Part shown: positions 1 to 13,230 of the stretch, piece after piece
Layout: each line of letters opens with the position of its first letter
How positions within the stretch are numbered: the first letter of the stretch is position 1
From: Myoxocephalus aenaeus
Taxonomy: Eukaryota; Chordata; Actinopteri; Perciformes; Cottidae
Assembly (NCBI GenBank): GCA_038501785.1
Contig: JBAMJR010000031.1
Coordinates: 7,325,501 to 7,389,500, forward strand
Reading direction: 5' to 3'
DNA: 64,000 nt
Translations under genes and position numbers: made by a program
The notes under the pieces: model-generated
The model's input: the letters and a program-made list of their open reading frames with translations, nothing else
The model's database searches: none
What the model was told of the DNA's origin: nothing

Positions 1-1492
1 GAACATTCTATTAAATATGCATATCTCAAGTGTCCACGTCTGATTCCAAAGTGGACAGTCTAAGATTTATGGCACCATTGACCCTCATTGCTTTGCTGCT
101 TCCTCAAGGGAACCTGCCACAGGCTGCGTGCCAAATGCTTTAAAAATTTAAAGAGGTGATGAAGAAACTATCCAGAGGAGACAAAAACACATCAGTTCTG
201 CCACAATAAGACTTTTCTCTTCCTTCCTTCCTTTTTTCCAGCTTCTTCTTTCCAGTTGAGCTGTTTTACCCTGAACACTCATTGCCAGCCATTTGAACTT
301 ATATCAAGACAACTGGCCATTCAAATGTGGTGGTTATGTGTATTTGGAAATCCTGGGAAAATCAGATACAATGTTCTATGTAAAATCCCTTCGGAGCCTC
401 AGTTTGGATGAAACGAAGAAATCCTTGGCTTAGCTTCCAATAGATAGCTCTCTGATACAATGATGTGTAAATGACCAATAAGCTTTACATGCCAAGATTG
501 CAAACCAGAGATATTGGAAACTTCATCATTGCGATTGCCATGTGAACAGCTTTGCCTTGCAGACTGCAGATTGAAGGAGGCTCAGGGATGGTGAAGGGAG
601 ATTTTGTTTTCTTCAGGCTGTTTGCTGCAAGCAGAACACCTGCATTCTTTCCATGCTCTCTCGAGGACTCTGAATTTGACCTCGGCGTACGAGTAAAAGG
701 GTATCCAACTCCTTCAAAATGTCAAAATGCCACATAACTCTATTGTTCCTGACATTTTCTCTCTACAGAGGCTCAGATAAAGAAACACCCGTCTTAAAGC
801 GGCGAGGCTGACATACCTTTCATAGAGCAAAGACAGAAACAAGAACTCCCATATTCTCACAGCACCTTTCTGATTTGTCCACACTTACTGGTAAACTGAT
901 AAAGTACTGTGGCAATACCTCTGGAGTGTCTCATAAATGCTTTGTATTGACCTGAAAGCATTTGCTGACTACAAACAGAACTACAAACAGGGGCATTTCT
1001 CCTGTGGGTAGGAGATGATTTTCTCCAGTAGCACACAGGATCACTGTCTTGCTGCTCGAAGCTAACCTTCCACAGACAGCAGCACCTTCCATGGCTCCAG
1101 GCCTTCAGCCTGAAAATCTCTCCTCTGCAGGATGGATTGGGTTCCAGGACCCTGTCCTCTCTTGGGACTGACCCAACCTGGTGAACAGAGGGCTTTCATG
1201 GGAGATCACAGGTGCTTATATACAAAATGGCAATTTTCTTTTTCCATAATTCCATGTTACTGCATTACCAGATCTTATCGTGAGGCCAGTATCTCATTCC
1301 TGAGGTTTTAGACGTTAATGAAAGATGCTTTGCCTCCAGCCACTGGGGGCTAAAACAACAAGCCTAGGATTCCTGTTGGCCTTTGTAGGGGAATACCAAA
1401 GGCAGAGAGTGGACTGAGCCGAGGTCAAAGACAAAGCAGGGAGCTGAAGATGGAAATGCTGCACCCAAAACAAGCTTGTATGCAATCTAGAG
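1..1492. other. Upstream intergenic DNA, no gene recognised
   Basis: No open frame here has the length or composition of a real exon, and I see no family motif on either strand. The sequence is unique-looking, moderately AT-rich DNA without obvious simple repeats. It ends at the left target-site copy of the short hAT element that starts at 1493. Confidence 0.5.
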
Positions 1493-2216
1493 CAGTGGTT
1501 CCCAATCTGTTTTGTCAGACGTACTCCCACCGCACTGTCAAATGTAGCCTACCCCATCAGTGCCACCACCTGCCGTGTTACAAACAGGTTAATATTAAAT
1601 GGATTTAAACTGGATGTTAATAGCCTGCTATTAGTCTAATTAAGTGGATATTGCTAAAGTAGGCTATTGTTTTTATTTAACTGAACTGCATTCGTACTAT
1701 ACAATGGAGACGCAGATGCTGGATGTTGTCTGTCGGTTAAGTTTAGATAACTATTTACTCATTAATTTTAGCAAACAATTTCAACCATGTATCCATTATG
1801 GTCAGGTATTCCAACTATGCAATAGCTTTTACAATATATTAGCCTTCTTTTAGCTTGGCCTATCTATGTAATCCATTATTCTATCCATTGTTTGATCCAT
1901 CAATTATTTTAACTGTTTATTATTTACTTTTGTCTCTCTGTTTTCATATATTACTTTTAGTTAAATGTGTGAACAGTTTAACCTTCATCCATCACTCTTA
2001 CTGTTTAGGCTTTGCTGCTCTCGTAATTCTTTAGCCTGCTAGTTTTCAAGCAATCTCAATTGCAGCACGTAGTGATCAAGTGTTTATATTTATATATCGG
2101 GTATATTTTCTAATCAACAGTATTTTTTATTTTTATTTTTAATTAGTAATGCTTCTCTACAATCTTACCATGTAAACCCTTGCACAAGTAGGAGTACAAG
2201 TAGTTGGGAATCACTG
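1493..2216. mobile_element. Short non-autonomous hAT element (MITE)
   Basis: The ends form terminal inverted repeats beginning CAGTGGTTCCCAA on the left and closing TTGGGAATCACTG on the right. Flanking 8-bp direct repeats are ATCTAGAG (1485-1492) and ATCTAGTG (2217-2224), 7 of 8 identical. The 8-bp target duplication and CAGTG-type termini are the hAT signature. The 724-bp interior is AT-rich and has no transposase-like frame, so it depends on a transposase supplied elsewhere. Confidence 0.8.
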
Positions 2217-2859
2217 ATCTAGTGCTCACTAGCAAGCCGACTTATATATTAATATATTACCCTTCTTATCTTTCCCAGGTCACACATGGTAATCGTTCAA
2301 TGCCATCGTTTATATTAGCAGCTAAATATTAAAATAAATGTAGGCTTACTGGATCTATGTACACGATATCATAATACATCCACTCACTCCATACTTTGAG
2401 AATTGAAACATTTTGATGACGACCTTTCATGCCCTTTGTGTGCCCCTGAATCAGGCTAATACAACCTCAACAATATGTGTTGAGTATATGTAATTTCAGC
2501 CACTTAGGATCATTAAAAGGAGATCATATTGAATATCACTTCTCGAGCGGGAAAGAGAAAGCGAGAAAGAAATAAAGAAGAGATTGGTTTGTCAGTCAAT
2601 TCTGACCCACTCAATCTCCTTAGCCTTGTGAAAGAGAGGGAGAGAAAGGGTCGGGGTCAGCTTTCTGTAAATCTTCTGATGAAATGTTGACAAAACAGCC
2701 AATTTTCTGTAATTTTGCTGCAGCCGTCTTTCAGCAGCTTACTCACTCAGAACCCCTTCATTTCAAACAGCAGCACACTGCGACCTCTGACATGTATCTC
2801 GTCTCTGACTTCTTTAGCCTGGCAGAAAGACAGTAACAGTTGTGCCTTTTAGGTCAGGT

Positions 2860-3130
2860 GGATGCCGTTTAAGGAGCCAGCCTCATAAAGGACGCCTTTG
2901 TCTCTCAAATAGGCTCTCCTGGGCCCCAGTAAAAGGATAAGAAATGTAGTTAATAGCTCAGGAGTGGCCTAATCATCAGCTGCCATTACTGCTCCAATAT
3001 CAGCAGAGATGACAGACTTATCAATAACAAAGGCCCAGCTGAAGCCTCCACCGCTCTGTCATTTTGATCTTTGCTCCACTAATCAGAGCTTTCATTTGAG
3101 CTAAGCACCGGGCAGCACACCTCTCATTCT
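2860..3130. promoter_or_regulatory. Candidate conserved non-coding element upstream of zbtb34
   Basis: This non-coding stretch is free of simple repeats and packs plausible transcription-factor cores close together. They include an E-box CAGCTG, several TAAT and CTAATCA homeodomain-like cores, a GATA-type TTATC and a SOX-like ACAAAG. The LMX1B-ZBTB43-ZBTB34 neighbourhood of vertebrates is known to be rich in conserved non-coding sequence. Conservation cannot be tested from one sequence, so this is only a candidate. Confidence 0.3.
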
Positions 3131-5937
3131 CTTCATGCTGTGCCAGATATCACTCATCTTTACAAGCCAGTCTGTATTCCCTCAACCCCAGGCCACCATT
3201 TTCACAAATTGCCTTAATTTCTCAGGCAAATATATGACACATTTGAGAGCTCATTATCCGTGCAATGCAAGTGATTATTGCACTTACTGGTAAAACTCTC
3301 TTAGCTTTTGAGGTTTTGCCTTGAATTGCTTTGGTTGGAGTCCAGCTGATTTTTTAAATGAAATGAAGATATGTCAAACTGACTATCATTGTGTTGTATA
3401 AATATGTCTTAAGCGTATGCTGTGTTTGGGTTAATACTACAATTCCAATAACACAAAATGATTTTGAGGCATGTTGTTTAAACTTGTTGTCCAATACAAA
3501 GCGTGGACTGAAGAGTCACACCTTCATATACCTGTTGTAAAACAAGAATAAGACTTATATTAATAAAAGGCTGTCTATCATCTCTATAGAGTAGATGACT
3601 CTTATATAGAATATATGCTAAAGGGGATGATGTATACGATTTTAATTGTATTATACATACTTTAATGCCAATATTTTTCTTGTTCATTCTTCCACAAAAA
3701 GCTCCTCCATCAAGGAGAAACCTGAGAGGACCAAAGAGGTGCTCCCGCACCTGGACGAGCTGGCCCTTTCATTTACAGTCATGGTGAGGATCAGGCACTG
3801 ACTGACTCAGACACCTGCTATTGGGAAATATGTTCTCCATCAGTGAGCTATAGACTATTTCTGGACAGGAGCACTGGGAGACCATTGTTCTCCCCAGCAC
3901 TGACAGCCAAGGTATTCTGGGACTCTTGGCACACAGAGAAAACAATGTGTTATTCATGTTAAGCTTAAAAATTGGACGTTAGCAAACAAACTGCGGTTAG
4001 AGTGGTATTTGTTGATTGCAGCAGAATGGTTTGATGGCTTTAATATTGAAATAAAACTGTGAACATTGCATATTCCAAAGAAAAAGCTCACATATGTTTT
4101 TTTTTATATGACTGCAACTGATGGAACAAAATTAGAGAACTAGAAAGATTAGAATTATTTTAAAAAACTAGAGTACATTAACAGAATCGCAGAAATGTTC
4201 TTTTCAGATAAAAAAATAACTACCTGTCTTTCATATTAAACATAACCTATATGGTCTCAGGCTTAACATAAAACAGTGGAGCTCCTTATTCCCTCAGTTT
4301 GATACATGATATGTGCTCTTTAAACAAATCATCTGGCCTCTGCTCCTATACAGTCTTATACTGGGGCAAGGAGTTTGGGGATTTTGCAATGTCATCTGGG
4401 ATTAAAAAGGAGCAGCACATCAGAGCCCCAGGCCACACCACCTGGAGCCCCTATACGATCCCTGGCGCTGCACCACTCAGTACCAGCCCCATTAGCTTAC
4501 CGCTGAATAAGTCCTGGTCAACCAAATGACACTGAGCTAACAAAGCTCCATTTCAGAAAAGATTACAACTTCAACAGGAAACCCTTTGATTATGAGTTTG
4601 TTTGAAATGTTATCAATACCATGATCATTCCTGCGGATCAACAAAACCATCTCTAATCACCATACCTTGGCTGCACCTTCAGTTGTGCATCAATCTCCAG
4701 AAAAAAAGAAAAAAAAAGAAAATTACGGTCGAGAATAGAGGAGTGACTTGTTTAACAAGAAGCACGTGCAATGACAAAGCGATTCCTTTCTCAACGTTGA
4801 TCACCCACCTGCACACAGATTAGGTCAGATATTCACCTGAGCTGCCAACCTGTCACTCACACTCAATAAAAAAAAGAAACACACACAGCACACATTCATT
4901 TCATGTTAGTGCTCCTAACAGTAGACAGCAGACAAGACTTTACCTGTCTCTTTTACCAACAGAAACACAGACACTGTATACACACTGTTTGCAAGCAGCT
5001 ATTATAATAAAATTAGGTGAAATATAGCCATGAACTTTAATCTCTGGTTGGTGTCACACTATACACAATTCAATACAATCTGCCATTTACAGGCATAAAA
5101 GTTGATAAACAAAATAAATGATTATGAAATATACAATATTGCACACTTAGCTTTTAGGTGCAAAGTGCTTACATTTTTTTATACTTGTAGTGCTTGATTT
5201 GTATATTCTAATGGCAGTCTGCAGTCAACATGAAAGTGCTGACGACAATAAACAAATGTCTTTGTCTACGTTGGGTAATGGCCAAACAACATGAAGCTCA
5301 ATTTAAGTTGTGTTTTCTTAGGATCCTGCTTGAGGGTTACACTTGCAATAATTTCACATGGTGTTATTTTTGCAGTTTATTCAATTAATGGAAAAAACTA
5401 TGGAGATGATCTGAAATATTGTTCCACTGTCTGGAGGAAATACCTTGGTCTTTCTCATGAAGTTCCTAATTAAACCCTGCTGTGTGTCAAATACGTAATC
5501 AATCCTGATGCGCAAAGTTAGTTAGTATACATAATTGAGACCAGAACCAGAAAAAAATAAACATAATTTGAAAAAAATAAACATAAACAAGTTAATATTT
5601 ATTGTATCATGCAATCTGATTGGTTGGATAACATAAGTTCCTTATAACACTGGTCCAGCTCAACCTTTTGACAGTTGTCTATTATGACGAAAGAGAGGAA
5701 TTGGACGCAAAAGTTTCATCATCAATTTAGTCTCTGGCGCCCCTTTGTGGTATCTATGCAGAACAGAATTTAATTCATTTTCGGTTCAGAAAAAAACAGA
5801 TCGTGCAACTAATTCCTAAAACTTTTACAAATACTACAAATGGCTTAACAACTACAATATGACGGCGAAAGCTTGTCATGGGTGTAGTCTTGATCAATGC
5901 CTCTGAGGTTTTAATAGTGACAACAATCTCTCGCTCT

Positions 5938-5990
5938 CGCGTACGTGTGTGCGTACGTGCGTGCGTGCGTGTGTGTGTGGTGGTGGGGGG
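5938..5990. repeat. CGTG/GT simple repeat
   Basis: A purine/pyrimidine alternating tract mixes CGTACGTG, GCGTGCGT and GTGTGT units and runs into a G-rich stretch. It lies about 0.6 kb before the probable zbtb34 first exon. Alternating CG/TG steps of this kind can adopt Z-DNA, but no function is evident. Confidence 0.7.
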
Positions 5991-6499
5991 GACAGCTACA
6001 CAGGTGCACAGCTGGAAAGTTATAGACCAATGTCATCTCAGATTTTAATGAATACATTTAACTGATAAAATAAGTACCCTACAACATTTACAAAATAGGA
6101 GAACAAATGCACTAAATACACGATTTAATTTAATACAATGTATTTGTATTGGCATGAAAGCAACAACAGAAAAAAGCATATACACCAACATTTAGCGTCC
6201 CTCTCACTGTATGTGTAAATGGAAGCAGATGCGGCTGAACCAAGTATGCTACCATTCCATGGGTGTAGTCAGTAGATAAGAGTATGAGTATACGATAGCC
6301 ATGTTATCTGTAGAAAAAACTATTTGGAAACCAACGGCAGGGTGCATCGCATGTATTTCTGCGTGTGTATACGTTTTCCATCACGTCGTATATTCAGAAC
6401 ATGATGTCTTAGTGCATAGCACTGACATGAGCAAGGGAGGGGCTGCCGCAAAACACACCGATAGAATGAATGCAAAGAGCCAAAAGAACACTTCCTGTT

Positions 6500-7400
6500 G
6501 ATGCAAAAATTGCAGCAGCAACTGTCTGACACATCTGGATTGGAGAGGGGGGGAGGCCTGGCTGTAGTGTAAGCGAACTACTGAGGGGAATGGACAACGT
6601 TTCATGCTAATCTGCAAGACGGTGAGTTTAATGGACTTCTACTTTTGCTTGGACCTATGCCCGTAATTCGTTCGCAACGTCGGCGCGTCTTTGCTCTGAC
6701 TGTGAAAGCATAAATGGGACATAATTGTCGGCGACCGTGTGCTAGCAGCCGTACGCTATCTAGCGTTAGCCGCTACTCAAGTGGCTGGGATGGGGCGGCT
6801 GCGAGCTAAACTAGCGCTAACTGTTAGCATAAGCTAGTTAGCATAGTAACGTCAGCTATTTCATGACAGGCGACATAGTTTGCGGTCGACATTACTTAGC
6901 TACTCGACCAGACAATGCTGGCAAGCCTGTTCACGATCTAAGAAAAGCATGACCAACCCACAGAACAATCCACAGCGCGTTAAAGTGTGAAGTCTGTCTG
7001 AAAGTTTCTTTTCTGAAATAATTGCTCGATCGTGGACGAGCTAGTGACGCTAACGCTGTAATTAGCTTTGACAGTTCGAGGGTTCGGCCCTGTGAACCGA
7101 TGCAGGTTTTTAACTGACGTTAGTTTACATACAAGTTACCCTAGACATGAAACATGGTGGAAACCACAAACAAAAGCAGGTGGACTGTCAAGCTAACGTT
7201 AACATTTGCTGCGCAGCTCGGTGGGGTAGCCCCCCTCCCGAGTACTAACAGCTAGCTAACTAGCTTAACTAACGTTAACTACTAACGAAATGGTTGGCAA
7301 TAAAGTTTGAGACGCCGCATATTTGCTCCCCGAGGTATCGGCACCGTATGCATGTACTATGGGCTCAACAGTACGTGCTAATGTGTCTGAGTGGCCGTGC
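6500..7400 (+). promoter_or_regulatory. CpG-rich promoter region of zbtb34
   Basis: Compared with flanking DNA, this segment has many CpG dinucleotides and repeated GCTAACGTTAGC-like and CTAGC motifs (for example near 6760-6850, 7195 and 7250-7290). It surrounds the probable first-exon donor at 6621. No TATA box was found. It is best read as a housekeeping-type CpG promoter extending into intron 1. Confidence 0.45.
6540..6621 (+). other. zbtb34: Probable zbtb34 5' untranslated exon 1
   Basis: A strong splice donor (AAGACG|GTGAGT) lies at 6621/6622. It sits at the start of a CpG-richer segment that runs to about 7400, in the correct orientation upstream of the zbtb34 coding exon. ZBTB34 in other vertebrates has a non-coding first exon spliced to one large coding exon, which fits. 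The left boundary is a guess, because no TATA box or initiator fixes the transcription start. An ATG at 6604 in this exon is in frame with the coding exon once spliced, but its context is weak (see findings). Confidence 0.45.
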
Positions 7401-9589
7401 ACAATGAGGCTAACACGGGTAAAAAAGTCTTCGTGTGTGTGAGGAGGTGAGTCTTGCTATAATCTTTTTTTTTTTTTTTAACTCACCGTTTTTGCAGAGC
7501 ATTTGTTAGGCTGAAAGATTAACGATATCAGGATTTGTAATGCTGTCTGCCAACAATGAATGTGCCGGTAAACTAATTGTACGCGATGTTAGATGTTATG
7601 GCACGGAAGGACAAAGTGCAGGGACCTGGCATGTTATTCTGTGCACCTGGGTTCACCCAGGCCACCGATACTATTTATTCTTAGTTCAGTGACATTCATT
7701 TACTCTGAAATCCAACAATCTGCTACGTTTAAAGCTCAGTTTGAAACCAAAATATTGTACGATGCACGTAGATGCACGGTGCCTACAGTAATCTCTGGTG
7801 AAAACAGGACTCTGTCAGTTCCCACACATCCTGGAAAACCAGGAGAACAGTTGACCAATTTTACATTCATGAAAAACTCAAGGAAAATTAGAGAAGTTTC
7901 AACATACTCCTATTTTCCAATGTACTACTCAATCTATCAGAGCTCTGCATAACAGATAACATTGCCAGGGCAAAATTATGTTCAGGATCATATCAAGTTA
8001 TGTCTCATGGTTGCATATGCAGGTTGGATGACATCACAACTTAAGTGGCTGAAATGAATTATGTAAGATACATTATCCTTCAAATGTAAATATTAGTCAC
8101 TGCTAGACTGTAGTTTGTATTATGTGTTATAAATTCAAAGCATGTAAGAGCTGATTTAATAGATAAGTTATAGACAGACTACATGTCTTTTTAAAATCAG
8201 ACTTCCATAGAAAGGATCATATTAGTTTATGGCTCCATTCCTGTCTGTCATACCAGCTCGATCATCACTTAAAATGTCCTGGGAAAAGTCCTGAAAAATG
8301 ATCTCTAGGAAAGAGTGGGAACCCTGGTCTATCCTGGTAATCTAGAACTGTCAGAGGTTATTGTTTGTAGAAAGTCTGACGGAAGCAGTTACCAGGCCAT
8401 ACTCTGTAAATCTGCAAATTGCATAATTTTCCCTTATATTTATTTGGCAGCCTTTTAAAAAAAAATAAAAAATAATGATTTCATGTCTGATATGGTGATA
8501 TTTCTCACTTAATTATTGTTATAGATAGAACTTACTTAAGACAGTAAAACTGACACGTTGTAGATGTTAGCAACAAACAGTGGCTGCCTTGGTTGAATGA
8601 TTTTCTACCATTAGCAAAATCTGACCATTTGGCGGTAGTAACACCTGTTTTAAGGACATTGCATCTATTGCATCACTGCCATATGTAATTGCAACTGTGT
8701 GGCTCTAAGTGAAGAAGCCATGTTGCATTTAAGGTGAAAAGGGGAGAAAAGTCACGTTGTGTCGGTTGATAACAACAAACTGCCTCATGGGTTTTGGCTA
8801 GAAAGGATCCGTCTTGTGTAAAACTCTTTAGAGAGTTTGCATGAGTTTGTGTTCATGTGTTTACTTTCGGCAGGAAGCCTTGCAGTCTGAGTAATCTTGT
8901 ATCTCTACACTTGGAGAACGGTTGCATTTGCAGTTCTATGTGACATGTTCACATGCTAATTTGAATGCATTGTGTAATTTGCTTACGGTTTTCGTAATGA
9001 AGTCATGAATAAAGTTTAAGCTTTAGTTCTTTATTATAGTAAAGTTACAACGAGGATCTTTCATTTTGTGTTGGATTTTGGCATCCCTGTAGAGAAGTAG
9101 TGTTTCCAAATAGCCGTTCCCCTTTGGGAAACTCATTTGACTGGAGTAGGGTCCTATACTCTGTCCCGCACAGTCCTGGTTCTGGTCTTCCCGAGCCTTT
9201 CTTCCCTCCTGCGGGCCCAGCAATACGGCCTGGGCTTCCAGCAGCGTGGTGTTGGTGTTGGCTCCCAGCGAGGCCAGAGGAGGAGCAGCTGCTGCCGGGC
9301 GCTGAGCTCTCCACCTCGCGCCGGAACTCCGACTGTAGGGAAGTTGAATCTTTAGAAGCATCAATATTACATAAAGACGGTTTCATAACCAGTTTAGCGT
9401 AAGTGAAATCAACATTTAAACAATGGAACAATCATCTCTCCTGCCCACCTTTTTTTTCCAGAGACGACAAGAACGTGGCGTCACATTTACTCATGGCGGA
9501 TCCTTTCTTGCGATTACCCTATCACACATAATGCTGTTCGTTGTTGTTTTTTTTAATACCATGATAGAAACTACACTGAAAAATGTAAA

Positions 9590-9643
9590 CAATAGATGTT
9601 ATAGCATTTTGACAATATATACCGTCACATTGCCCAGCCCTAG
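9590..9643 (-). repeat. Terminus of a degraded DNA transposon
   Basis: The string ends TTGCCCAGCCCTAG. Read on the minus strand this is CTAGGGCTGGGCAAT, a terminus common to dispersed fish and other vertebrate DNA transposons. I did not find the matching opposite end, so only one end of an old copy is claimed. Confidence 0.35.
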
Positions 9644-11912
9644 GGTGAACTATGGAGGGCAGGGTCAGACTGCTATTTTGGATCAACCAGATACCCTTTC
9701 AACTAGTTACTCTCATACACCTAATCGCATTTTGCCATCTCTTAGCTTTGAGCAACACCTTAAAACCAAGAAGACATGATTGTGTGATTATGGCAAAGTT
9801 ACTTCACTGTACAGTACTATGTAATTCTGTTGAGAATTAACGTGTTTTTGGAAAAGTATAAAGAAAACGAGGGGCTTATGTCTACCACTTGTGTTTATAA
9901 GCATGTGAGTAGGCTGAAATAAAAGATGAACATTTTCTTGTTCTTGTTGTCCAGTTGTTTATGTAAACATATTAAATACAATAAGAAAACTCACCCAAAG
10001 GCGACGCATGCAATATTTAGCACTGAACACTGAGCTCCCACTGTGGCTTAACAATTTCCACAATGCATGTTATTCTCACACCAACAATGTTCCTCACATC
10101 ATACCTTTTCCCTTTTTATATCCAAAGTCTATTTTTATCTCTCTTTTTTTTTTTTTTTTACTATCTGTTTGAAATGGCTCTCCCAACCTTTCCTTGTTGA
10201 GCAATTCTGTTCTGGGTCTGGTCTGCCCCACAAGCAGTTTTTCAAAGTATGTAAAATGCTGCTGATGTTGAAGAAAGTATACAATGCTTGCTTGCTGACT
10301 ATTTTTCTTCTTGTGTTTTTTTTCTTCTACGTATTTTGAGTGACATGCTTAAATTATAGGCTTTAGGTGATGTCTTACCGCCAGAGTTTTGCTGACCATA
10401 ACTCTCACATACTCGGCTTTCTTTATACCTGCCTACCTCAAGCAGCTGTGTCGAAAAAAGGTGTATTACCACGCAGGCAACTTGTATGGCATTTTTCTTG
10501 CTGAGTTTAAACATTTTCAGTTTTTCCCATGTGAGCCCAGCATGTGACCCTCACCCAGCATGTGCATCTCAACTACTGAGCATACATTCTTTGGCTGCCT
10601 TTCAACTTGGCTCCATTCAGTATGCATGCTGTTGGCAGCCATTACTGATGTGTTTAGTGTCTGAACATGCTGTATTTGAAGGCTGGTAATGGGGGAGTGA
10701 AAATAATACACAGTACACCTTCTTACGATTCTCTGTTTTGCTACATCTTTCCCTCTCCTGTGCCAGGATGAGAACATATGGTTTGTAATACAGGTGTCTT
10801 GGCAAGCTTTGGCAATTGGAGAAAGTGTTTACGTAACCAAAGTGCTGATAGGGACTCTGCGCAGAAGATCATGCTGAATTGGGAGGGAGGGAGGAATAGG
10901 TGCACAGGGAGAGATGGGAGATGGGCAGATGGAGTGGGGGGAGATAAGGGTTAAGCTGGAGAACTGACACATGGTTTTGCAACACAGGAGTATTTGCGCT
11001 TACAAACACAGTAGGTACAGAATAATATGATTCACAGTACTTTGCTTTAACTAGTTCTGCTGAGACGAAAGGGTGTATGTATATTAATGTTGATGAACCT
11101 GCTCAAGTCAGCATACTGCTGTTTGAGGGTAATATGCCGCTACTTGTGCAGCAATGCCTTTCATTGGGGATCTGGTCTGTCATGTCTGTTTCAGTCAAAG
11201 CGTGAATGTTATGGCTCGTGTGCCATGAAATATCTTAATGCAGGGCGGGGCAGTTGGCAGTTGTAATGAAGAGACCAACAAGCATTAGCTACAATTAGGC
11301 ACTTACAAAACTGGTTGAATCAGTCACTAATGAGTATTGACAAGCCGTGTCAAAATAGACCACAAAGAACATTGCACATTATGTCCATGTAACCTTGTCC
11401 CAACTGGCCAGGAGCGAAGCAGCACTGTCCAGCGGACCGTTCTGTGCTGAGCTTTTATCAGATTCCCTGTTTCTATTTAATCCTGTTGATCACTTTGAAA
11501 GCTTGCAGTGGCTGAAAAAAACGAAAGCTGGCTAGAGTGAGAATTGCTTGAAAGTTTCCTTCGTGCTGTTAGCTATATTATGTAATTATAGTGTTTACAA
11601 AGGGCTTTGTCAGATGCTTTTTAAGAACGCTTACTGCATGCTTAACTGGCAAGCAGAACCAGATTTTCTTCTTTCTCTGCCAAAGAAGCCTTTACCTTCC
11701 ATGGCTTCACTCGTATAAGACTGGTGCATTGTGTTCCGCCAGTCTTTAACAGTTACATCAATTTGTTTCCTGTTTCACAATAATGGTAATGGTTCAGTGG
11801 CAACTGGTGATAAAAAAAAATTGATAGGACAGGAGGGAAACCAACCCACAGCATCCTATTATTTTGCACTAGTTGGCTACTTATCTCTACTTTCCTTTTT
11901 CCCTCCCCAAAA

Positions 11913-12516
11913 GGGGGGCGTGGCTTATCTCTGTAAAAGAGCTATCATTTCCGCTATCGACCATGGAAGAAATAACCATTATTTCTGCGTTTATACTTGT
12001 TGTGGAAGTCCCCAAAACGTTGGAACATCAAACGCCCTCGTGTTTCGGTTGTTCCGTAGCCGCACACAGCTCGGTGAATTTCACCGACTCCTCCAGGAAC
12101 TGCGTCTGGCTTATCTCCGTAAAAACAGTTACCGTTTCCGCCATCTACCATGGAAATAACCACTAGTTCTGCCTTTATACTTGATGTGTAAATTCCACAT
12201 ACGTCGGAACATCAAACTCCATCGTGTCTGGGTTCATAATATTATCCGTAGTCCCACTACAGCGTCTGAATGACGGCCGTTGCCAGCGCTACTTCAGGCG
12301 GACCAGCAGCAGTTTGATTCAGCAACGGCAAGACTCAGCGTCACGTGAATTTTGTTGGGAAATTTCAACTCGCGTGAATTCGCGCCGCGTCAAACGCGTC
12401 ATTCGCGCCGCCCGGTGAAAAAACGCTTTTTCGCAACCTATCGCGTCTGTGCATTAACTTTGCATGTAATCTGGTCGCGCGTCAAATTCGCACCGCGTTT
12501 GGTGTGAACGCAGCAT
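11913..12516. mobile_element. 5'-truncated PIF/Harbinger-like MITE in zbtb34 intron 1
   Basis: This region is strongly similar along its length to the complete element at 27256-28034 and ends with the same GGTGTGAACGCAGCAT terminus. Its left end starts abruptly at GGGGGCGTGGCTTA, so about 100 bp of the left end seen in the other copy is missing. Inside it has the same head-to-tail duplication: units starting GCGTGGCTTATC (11918) and GCGTCTGGCTTATC (12102) are 184 bp apart. Open frames crossing it encode nothing recognisable. Confidence 0.7.
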
Positions 12517-13230
12517 TAGGGCAACACACATTGACGTACATGTTACTGTCAGCATACCCAGCCAGAATAATATGTTCACTAAAATGTTGGTGACAGTCAA
12601 GTGTGTTAACGTGACAACACAGATCTTAGCCTAAGCTGTTTAGTTTGATGAGGTCCAAAGTCACTCCAGGTTGAGGATTTCTCTCGTAGAGCTCATATAC
12701 ATTTACAGTAAAGTTAGTGTTGCATGCATGTTAGAAAAGCTACAGGCTGGGCTTGTGTCCGCCTCCCATGGAACCGTGACCAGGGATTGGACAACCTTTG
12801 CGCCAGCCCAGTCTGACATCACAGTTAGCTTTGTGGGTAGTTTGATTAGTTGAGTGTTAGCAAAAGGTTCATTAATAATCAGTCAGCCTTGAAGGGCCTT
12901 TGTGCATGTTGAAGCCGTGACAAATGATGTGCACTCATTTAAATATGACTCCAACTAAATATATCGGACTTGAGTTAAGGATGAACTTTATAGGTGACTC
13001 AGATGTACTCTATAAAAGGTTTGACATATACATTGTCATATACAGTACCATATAAAATAACCCTGTCGTCTTAAACAACCTACTTTCACATTTGTCTTAT
13101 TCATACAATATAATAGTTTTCGTTAATTGTGAAATAAAAAAAATTGCTGCAAATGTGATGTTTCAAAACCTAATGTTTTCTTTCATTTTCTCATCAGGCA
13201 GCCAACAAGCTGGAGAAACATATCCAAGAG

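Larger units (their letters stand above)
2225..6500. other. Intergenic DNA between the hAT MITE and zbtb34 exon 1
   Basis: No gene is recognised. It contains a possible regulatory block around 2860-3130 (listed separately), A-rich runs near 4700 and 5550, and a CGTG/GT-rich simple repeat at about 5938-5990. The short frames near 6300-6600 overlap one another on both strands and look like chance frames at the start of the CpG-richer promoter area. Confidence 0.45.
6622..13197 (+). other. zbtb34: Intron 1 of zbtb34
   Basis: The interval runs from the GT donor at 6622 to a pyrimidine-rich acceptor (TTTCATTTTCTCATCAG) ending at 13197. No alternative coding exon is convincing. It contains an unexplained GC-rich patch near 9170-9340 with overlapping frames on both strands, a repeat terminus near 9600-9643, a poly-T run near 10143, and a 5'-truncated Harbinger-like repeat at 11913-12516. 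The rest is unremarkable AT-rich intron. Confidence 0.55.

Noticed and set aside
11731..12166. 142- and 97-codon frames in zbtb34 intron 1
   Set aside because: They run through the truncated Harbinger-like MITE and are not shared as protein with its sister copy.
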